From positions 62,001 through 126,000 of the forward strand of contig DASRER010000043.1 of NCBI GenBank assembly GCA_035651995.1: 64,000 nt of DNA, read 5' to 3'. Each line of letters opens with the position of its first letter. Position 1 is the stretch's first letter. Made by a program: the position numbers and the translations under genes. The stretch is from Terriglobales bacterium (GTDB taxonomy: Bacteria > Acidobacteriota > Terriglobia > Terriglobales > Acidobacteriaceae). The notes beneath the pieces were generated by a model, which saw nothing but the letters and a program-made list of their open reading frames with translations, was not told where the DNA came from and searched no databases. This document shows positions 58,822 to 64,000 of this stretch, piece by piece.

Positions 58822-60519
58822 ATGATTTCCACCAAGGTCCTGCGCCGATTCACGGCGGCGCTGCTCGCCGCCTCGCTGCTCACGGCCAGCGGCGCTCAAG
58901 AGCAGAAAAACAGCCCCAAGCCAGACGAGCAACCCGCCGCGCGCTTCACCGCGCGCTCCGAACTGGTGCTGGTGCCGGCCGTGGTCACCGATCGCTCAGG
59001 CGCGCACATTCCCAACCTGACGAAAGACGATTTTATCGTGGAGCAAAACGGGGTTGAGCAGAAAATCGCCGCCTTCGAGGAGATCAAGGCGACGGCGGCC
59101 CCGGTCGTTCGTCCCAGGCTGCCGCAGGGCGTCTTCAGCAATCTTTCGCCGGTCAATTTTCAGCCGCGTCGCATCAACATCATCGTGCTCGACACGATCA
59201 ACACCGAGTTCACCGACCAGGCCTGGGCCAGGCGTGAGCTGCTCAAGTACCTGGCCGAGTCGGTCAACACCGGCGACCTCACGACCCTGCTCACGCTGCA
59301 CCGCGGCGGCATCCGCGTGGTGCACGACTTCACCACCGACCCGGCGGTGCTGGTGGCGGCGCTCAAGCGGGTGCGCGGCGCGCCGGGCATGAGCGAGGGC
59401 GAAAACACCATCGCGGCCGACGATCCCACGGCCGCGCTCAGCTCCGACGCGGTCGCCGCCGAATCCGACCAGCTCCAGGCCATGATTTCGCAGATGGAAG
59501 CGCGCTCGGCGCGCATGATGCGCGGCTTCTCCATCCAGTACACGCTCGACGCCTTTCAGACCATCGCGCGCGCCTACGCCGGCGTCCCCGGCCGCAAGGC
59601 GCTCATCTGGATGACCGGCAGCTTCCCGTTCCCCATGGACCAGCCCGGCGATGTGGATTCGCGCAGCTTCGGCGGCCAGTTCGAGCACGTGTTCCAGTTG
59701 CTGAACGACGCCAACATCGCGCTCTACCCGGTGGACGCGCGCGGGCTGGTGACGCTGGGGCCGAGCGCCGCCAGTTCGCTGCGTCCCAACCCGCGCAATC
59801 CGGGGGCGATGATGGCGAGCCAGGTCAGGACCCACATGAGCACGATCAGTACCATGCAGACGTTTGCCGCCATGACCGGCGGCGAGGCCTTCTACAACAC
59901 CAACGACCTGAATCGAGCCGTGCGGCGCGCGTCGGAAGACTCGTCGGCTTACTACATGCTGGCGTATTACTTGAAGCCGGAGCCGGAAGACGCGAAAAAG
60001 AAACGCGATCCCTGGCGCAAGCTGACCGTGAAGGTGAAGCGCTCGGGCGCCCACGTGCGGGCGCGCAGCGGCTTCTACATTCAGCCGCCGGCCGCCGACG
60101 AGCAAACTGCCCGCACCCGCGACCTGCGCTCAGCAGTCACCTCGCCGCTCGACTACACCGCCCTGCCGCTGCAGTTGCGCTTCGGCGCCCAAAGGCCGGC
60201 AGGGAAGAAGCGCGCGGTTGAGTTCGAAATCAACGTGGCCGCCAACGCCGTGAGCATCGACGTCGCCGACAACAACCACCTGAGCCTCGAGGTTGTCGCC
60301 ATGGTGAGCACGCCCGAGTCCAGCCTGGCCGACAATTTCAGGGAAACCATCGAGGGCCACGTCAAGCCGGAGAACCGCCAGAAGATCATGAGCAGCGGCA
60401 TCACCTACCGCAACCTGCTCAACGTCGCCCCCGGCGAGTACTCGGTGAAGCTCGTCGTCCGCGACAACCTGAGCGGCCGCATGGGCAGCCTGCAGGCCCC
60501 GCTGACGGTCAGTCCCTGA
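58822..60519 (+). CDS. Exported VWFA-domain protein of acidobacterial type
   Basis: The 565-residue protein has a signal peptide (FTAALLAASLLTASGA) and then ELVLVPAVVTDRSGAHIPNL, TKDDFIVEQNGVEQKIAAFE, the N-terminal module of the VWFA-related proteins expanded in Acidobacteria. The VWA domain starts RINIIVLDTINTEFTDQAWA with a degenerate MIDAS (Asp-x-x-Asn-Thr). GRKALIWMTGSFPF and ALYPVDARGLVTLG are family-typical. The C-terminus is a beta-rich domain (FYIQPPAADEQ; AVEFEINVAANAVSIDVADN). Function is unknown; it is presumably periplasmic or surface-attached. It is divergent from bshC. Confidence 0.9.
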   Translation: MISTKVLRRFTAALLAASLLTASGAQEQKNSPKPDEQPAARFTARSELVLVPAVVTDRSGAHIPNLTKDDFIVEQNGVEQKIAAFEEIKATAAPVVRPRLPQGVFSNLSPVNFQPRRINIIVLDTINTEFTDQAWARRELLKYLAESVNTGDLTTLLTLHRGGIRVVHDFTTDPAVLVAALKRVRGAPGMSEGENTIAADDPTAALSSDAVAAESDQLQAMISQMEARSARMMRGFSIQYTLDAFQTIARAYAGVPGRKALIWMTGSFPFPMDQPGDVDSRSFGGQFEHVFQLLNDANIALYPVDARGLVTLGPSAASSLRPNPRNPGAMMASQVRTHMSTISTMQTFAAMTGGEAFYNTNDLNRAVRRASEDSSAYYMLAYYLKPEPEDAKKKRDPWRKLTVKVKRSGAHVRARSGFYIQPPAADEQTARTRDLRSAVTSPLDYTALPLQLRFGAQRPAGKKRAVEFEINVAANAVSIDVADNNHLSLEVVAMVSTPESSLADNFRETIEGHVKPENRQKIMSSGITYRNLLNVAPGEYSVKLVVRDNLSGRMGSLQAPLTVSP

Positions 60520-60520
60520 A

Positions 60521-60542
60521 ATCCCGAAGCGAAGCGCGGGAT
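60521..60542. repeat. Inverted repeat after the VWFA gene
   Basis: ATCCCGAAGCGAAGCGCGGGAT has 6-bp arms ATCCCG and CGGGAT. It directly follows the VWFA stop codon. No T-run follows, so a terminator role is uncertain. Bases 60543-60650 hold nothing I recognise. Confidence 0.45.
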
Positions 60543-60654
60543 CCATACTTGACCTCCGCAGTTGGGTAGCGGTATGGCTCCCTCGCTGCGCTCGCCATGT
60601 CGCGCCAAGGCCGCGCTGAATCGGTTCCGCTGCATGCAACATCCAATGACCACG

Positions 60655-60683
60655 TTGACTTCCAATCATCTCCACCCTAGATT
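60655..60683 (+). promoter_or_regulatory. Probable ssrA promoter
   Basis: TTGACT at 60655-60660 and TAGATT at 60678-60683 are 17 bp apart, a fair sigma-70 match (5/6 and 4/6). Transcription would start near 60690, giving a precursor about 55 nt longer than mature tmRNA at its 5' end, as is normal before RNase P trimming. Confidence 0.5.
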
Positions 60684-60745
60684 GGAAGCAGTTCTTTGAG
60701 CATTGCAGCCAGCGTCTCGCGCGCCAGCGCGAGCGCCACCCGAGT

Positions 60746-61115
60746 GGGGGCGTCACGGCTTCGACGGAAGCGCTTGCGGCTGAGAGGCATACCGGGGTGC
60801 ACACGCCCGTAACTGTGGCAAGAACAACAATTGCCAATTCAAACCTGGCATACGCTGCTTAATTAACTAAGTGGCCGTCCTCCGCGGCTTTGCCTGTGGG
60901 CTGCGGAAGGGCGTCGCACAGCAGGCTGGCTTGTGGCCCCCGGTCCGAGGGCCGCCGGCAAGATCATCGGACTAGCTGACCGCGTTTCTTGTCCGTTCTG
61001 AGCGCGCTCGGCGAAAGTTTCCGGCGAAGGCCGGAAGCGGGAACGCGACTAAGTATGTAGTTCTCTCCGCCTGTGACGTTTTCGGACGCGGGTTCAACTC
61101 CCGCCGCCTCCACCA
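60746..61115 (+). ncRNA. ssrA: Transfer-messenger RNA (tmRNA)
   Basis: tmRNA frees stalled ribosomes and tags the nascent chain for proteolysis. The 5' end GGGGGCGTCACGGCTTCGAC is the conserved tRNA-like start; GGGGGCG (60746-60752) pairs with CGCCTCC (61105-61111), followed by the discriminator A and an encoded CCA at 61113-61115. The T-arm is CGGGTTCAACTCCCG (about 61089-61103). The tag frame starts at GCA 60818 and ends at TAA 60860-60862, encoding ARTTIANSNLAYAA, with the usual hydrophobic AA end. Total length is about 370 nt. It is a single-piece tmRNA and lies alone between two protein genes. Confidence 0.96.
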
Positions 61116-61206
61116 GAATCCGCGAAGCAGATTTTGGTCTCCCGGGCCTCGCGCCTCAGCTGCGACAGCACGGTTCTTGAGCATGCCCATCACCAGGGGA
61201 AATTGA

Positions 61207-62319
<1,113 letters not shown>

Positions 62320-62387
62320 TGCTCTCTCCGCATCCGGCCGGGCATCCAAATTCGGGCAGGGACGATCAACACCCGCTGAGGCGCAAG

Positions 62388-62750
62388 ATGCCGCTACGCA
62401 ACGACGCCCTCAAAGACCGCCTCTCACGCTATCGCGAAATCACGCTCCGCGTGACCGGCCGCAAATCGGGACGGGCCATCTCGGTCCCGGTGTGGTTCGT
62501 CTTCGAAGACCCCACTCTCTACCTGCTGCCGGTGAAGGGCTCTGAGACACAGTGGTATCGGAACGTGCTCGCCAATCCGGCGCTCCGGGTGGAAGCGCGC
62601 GGCGCCGAAGCCGAATTGCAGGCAGCCCCGGTTACCGCTCGCGACCGCGTGCTCCCGGTCGTGGAGAAATTCCGCCAGAAGTATGGCGACGGCGACGTGA
62701 ACAAGTACTATTCCAGGTTCGACGTTGCCGTCGTTGCCCGGTTGCCCTGA
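62388..62750 (+). CDS. Deazaflavin-type nitroreductase-family (Ddn-like) protein
   Basis: The 120-residue protein matches the small split-barrel Ddn/nitroreductase family by LRVTGRKSGRAISVPVWFVF and YLLPVKGSETQWYRNVLANP, with ALRVEARGAEAELQAAPV closing the barrel. Members use F420 or other flavins, or bind no cofactor. ATG at 62388 has GAGG nearby. An earlier ATG at 62319 overlaps the aldo/keto reductase stop and would add 23 residues of low-conservation type, so coupling from there is possible. Confidence 0.82.
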   Translation: MPLRNDALKDRLSRYREITLRVTGRKSGRAISVPVWFVFEDPTLYLLPVKGSETQWYRNVLANPALRVEARGAEAELQAAPVTARDRVLPVVEKFRQKYGDGDVNKYYSRFDVAVVARLP

Positions 62751-62842
62751 TCGCGTCTCCCGGGCTGCCGGGGTCGCGCGCGTCACGCCATCGAAGCATC
62801 GGCAAACTTGGGGGGGGCGAAACAAAGCGCCTGTTCCCGCGG

Positions 62843-63661
62843 TCAAGCCCGGAACATTTCGTTCAACTCGGCGCCTCTCGTTGCTTTTTCCGTGAAGTGG
62901 AAGGTGCCGTGCTCCTTCATCTCCCGCGCGGCGCTCAGGAACGCGCCCCAGGCCGCGCGCGCCAGCGAACTGCCCACGCTGATGCGCTTGACGCCGAGCG
63001 CCGACAGGTCGGCCACGCTCATCTGCATGCCGGGGATGATGATCACGTTGACCGGGCGGTCCACCGATCGCACGACCGTGGCGATTTCGTCCTTGGTCCG
63101 CAGGCCGGGAGCGAAGAGCACGTCCGCGCCGGCCTCCTGGAAGGCCTGCAGGCGCGCGATCGTGTCGTCCAGGTCTTCGCGTCCCACCAGATAATTCTCC
63201 GTGCGCGCGCTCAGCGTGAACGGAAAGGGAAGCGAGTGCGCCGCCTCCGCCGCTGCTCGAACTCGCTCGGCGGCAAGCGGCAGATCGTAGGGCACGCGGC
63301 GGGTGCCCGATGGAGTGTCTTCGATGGAGCAGCCGGCCAGTCCGGTGGCCGCCGCCAGGCGGACAGTCTCGGCGACAAACTTGGGATCATCGCCGTAACC
63401 ATTCTCCAGGTCGGCGCTGACGGGCAGATCGGTGGCGGCCACAAGTTCGGCGGCGTGCGCCAGCATCGCGTCCCGTCCCACGCCGCCGTCGGGCTTGGCG
63501 ACAGAGAACGCGTACCCGGCGCTGGTGGTCGCCAGGGCTTCGAAGCCGAGCACTTGCAGCGCGCGCGCCGACCCCGGGTCCCAGGGATTAGGGATGATAA
63601 ACGTCCCCGCGCGCTGGTGAAGCGCTCGGAATGTCATGCCTTTTTCTGTTTGCGTTGCCAT
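62843..63661 (-). CDS. Isocitrate lyase/PEP mutase-family protein
   Basis: The 272-residue protein is a PEP-mutase/isocitrate-lyase-type TIM barrel. It opens FRALHQRAGTFIIPNPWDPG, then SARALQVLGFEALATTSAGY, and has the metal-binding segment LPVSADLENGYGDDPKFVAE and the loop GLAGCSIEDTPSGTRRVPYD (the family's catalytic Cys loop is changed here). ALGVKRISVGSSLARAAWGA is the typical C-terminal part. Such proteins in small genomes often act on 2-methylisocitrate-like or phosphonate-type substrates; the reaction here is unknown. The start may be ATG 63661 or 63637. Confidence 0.88.
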   Translation of the reverse strand: MATQTEKGMTFRALHQRAGTFIIPNPWDPGSARALQVLGFEALATTSAGYAFSVAKPDGGVGRDAMLAHAAELVAATDLPVSADLENGYGDDPKFVAETVRLAAATGLAGCSIEDTPSGTRRVPYDLPLAAERVRAAAEAAHSLPFPFTLSARTENYLVGREDLDDTIARLQAFQEAGADVLFAPGLRTKDEIATVVRSVDRPVNVIIIPGMQMSVADLSALGVKRISVGSSLARAAWGAFLSAAREMKEHGTFHFTEKATRGAELNEMFRA

Positions 63662-63850
63662 GCGGCAAGAGATTCTGCGGCACGCTGCCGCGACTCAATT
63701 CTTCAAGCCTGGCTAGGTCCTCACTAGACGCGCCGCGCGTGGCCGCGCTGCCGGTGGGCGACTCGCGCGCGATTTGCGGCTCGCGCACGTTGCCGGCCAG
63801 CGCCGCCGCCATCGTTGCCGGATTCCAGGGCAGCCGAATGGGAAGCCGGA
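63662..63850. other. Gap with no supported gene
   Basis: A minus-strand frame is open through part of this stretch but has no motif, codon pattern or ribosome site that I would trust. Nothing else is seen. Confidence 0.5.
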
Positions 63851-64000
63851 CTACTCCCGCGGTCCAGTGGTCCAAATCTCCTGCCTGATCTTCCACTGGC
63901 CAGATTTTTCCCGGTGCAGCACGAGCAGGATTTTTCCGTGGGTCTCAATCGGCGGCTTGCCATCGGGCGGCTGCACCACCTGGAGCGTGGTCCCCCACTC
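63851..64000 (-). CDS. C-terminal end of an NTF2/SnoaL-like (DUF4440-type) protein, 5' partial
   Basis: The minus-strand frame is open from the right edge to TAG at 63853-63851 and has no start in the window, so only the last 49 residues are visible. They read EWGTTLQVVQPPDGKPPIET, then HGKILLVLHREKSGQWKIRQ and EIWTTGPRE. The pattern GK.LLVL.RE..GQWKI..EIW is the closing sheet of DUF4440/SnoaL-like nuclear-transport-factor-2 folds. The function cannot be told from this fragment. Confidence 0.65.
   Translation of the reverse strand, partial: EWGTTLQVVQPPDGKPPIETHGKILLVLHREKSGQWKIRQEIWTTGPRE

Noticed and set aside
60972-61193. Minus-strand ORF containing WWRRRELNPRPK over the tmRNA 3' end
   Set aside because: This is the well-known false ORF made by antisense reading of a tRNA-like 3' domain; the tmRNA explains the sequence.
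63588-63896. 102-codon minus-strand ORF at the right end
   Set aside because: It overlaps the better-supported NTF2-like C-terminus in another frame and the 5' end of the PEP mutase-family gene, and has no motif.

Overview
The window is GC-rich, gene-dense chromosomal DNA that most resembles an Acidobacteriota (Terriglobia-type) genome. The indicators are a VWFA-domain exported protein of the acidobacterial type (58822-60519), an ECF sigma/YCII pair, bacillithiol enzyme BshC, the futalosine-pathway enzyme MqnE, an Omp85/SurA-like/TamB outer-membrane cluster implying a diderm envelope, and many short dispersed intergenic repeats. The taxonomic call is inference from gene content; no 16S rRNA gene is present. 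Core genes run on both strands, often joined by 1-4 nt start/stop overlaps (ATGA, GTGA, TTGA, TGATG).

Layout. 1-983: tail of a double VOC-domain protein. 1291-6000 (minus): undecaprenyl-diphosphatase UppP coupled to an SH3-domain exported protein, a threonine dehydratase-like enzyme, and RNase J. 6297-15255: lysine/diaminopimelate block on the minus strand (asd, lysC, dapB, dapA, dapD and a dicarboxylate-type symporter), interrupted by a plus-strand PIG-L deacetylase/glycosyltransferase pair. 15421-19064 (minus): shikimate kinase with an exported protein, then an ECF sigma factor, zinc-finger anti-sigma and DUF4097-type exported protein. 19349-23004: APC permease, Pro/Ala-rich exported protein, ThiF/MoeB enzyme. 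23217-31146 (plus): Omp85 (BamA), SurA-like chaperone and TamB. 31357-35187: UbiA-type prenyltransferase (probable MqnP) and MqnE, separated by a lower-GC two-gene island encoding a cysteine-rich secreted protein and a propeller-like protein. 35316-37513 (minus): ECF42-type sigma, YCII protein and a small exported protein. 37514-38224: repeat debris and a frameshifted REP-associated (RAYT) transposase remnant.

38225-40455: a two-gene unit encoding a fusion of a ribosome-hibernation (HPF/RaiA-like) domain with sigma-factor-like regions, followed by an archaeo-eukaryotic release-factor-1-like protein related to the Balon/Rv2629 group. This is the most interesting system here. 40670-46042: Tat-exported asparaginase-family enzyme, dnaX-ybaB-recR operon, STAS protein and acetyltransferase. 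46039-51811: esterase, nucleoside hydrolase, an N-succinylamino-acid racemase/OSBS-family enzyme coupled to a GNAT, and MazG. 51964-56356: GH57 enzyme, GlpD and a glycerophosphodiesterase. 56391-57132: PIN/Phd-type toxin-antitoxin module with a perfect 18-bp palindrome at its start. 57157-60519: BshC and the VWFA protein. 60746-61115: tmRNA (ssrA), an RNA gene not visible as an ORF. 61330-64000: aldo/keto reductase, a deazaflavin-type nitroreductase-family protein, a PEP mutase/isocitrate lyase-family protein, and the C-terminus of an NTF2-like protein running off the right edge.

Repeats are a second theme. Most intergenic gaps hold one of three kinds: (i) REP-like elements with termini resembling GTCATCCTGAGCG; (ii) hairpin elements whose arms are degenerate tandem copies of a short word that differs from element to element; (iii) scattered copies of a GTGGCGCGGACGCCC core. 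Some supply stop codons or C-terminal codons to neighbouring genes. All functional calls are by reading motifs in the sequence; no database search was run.
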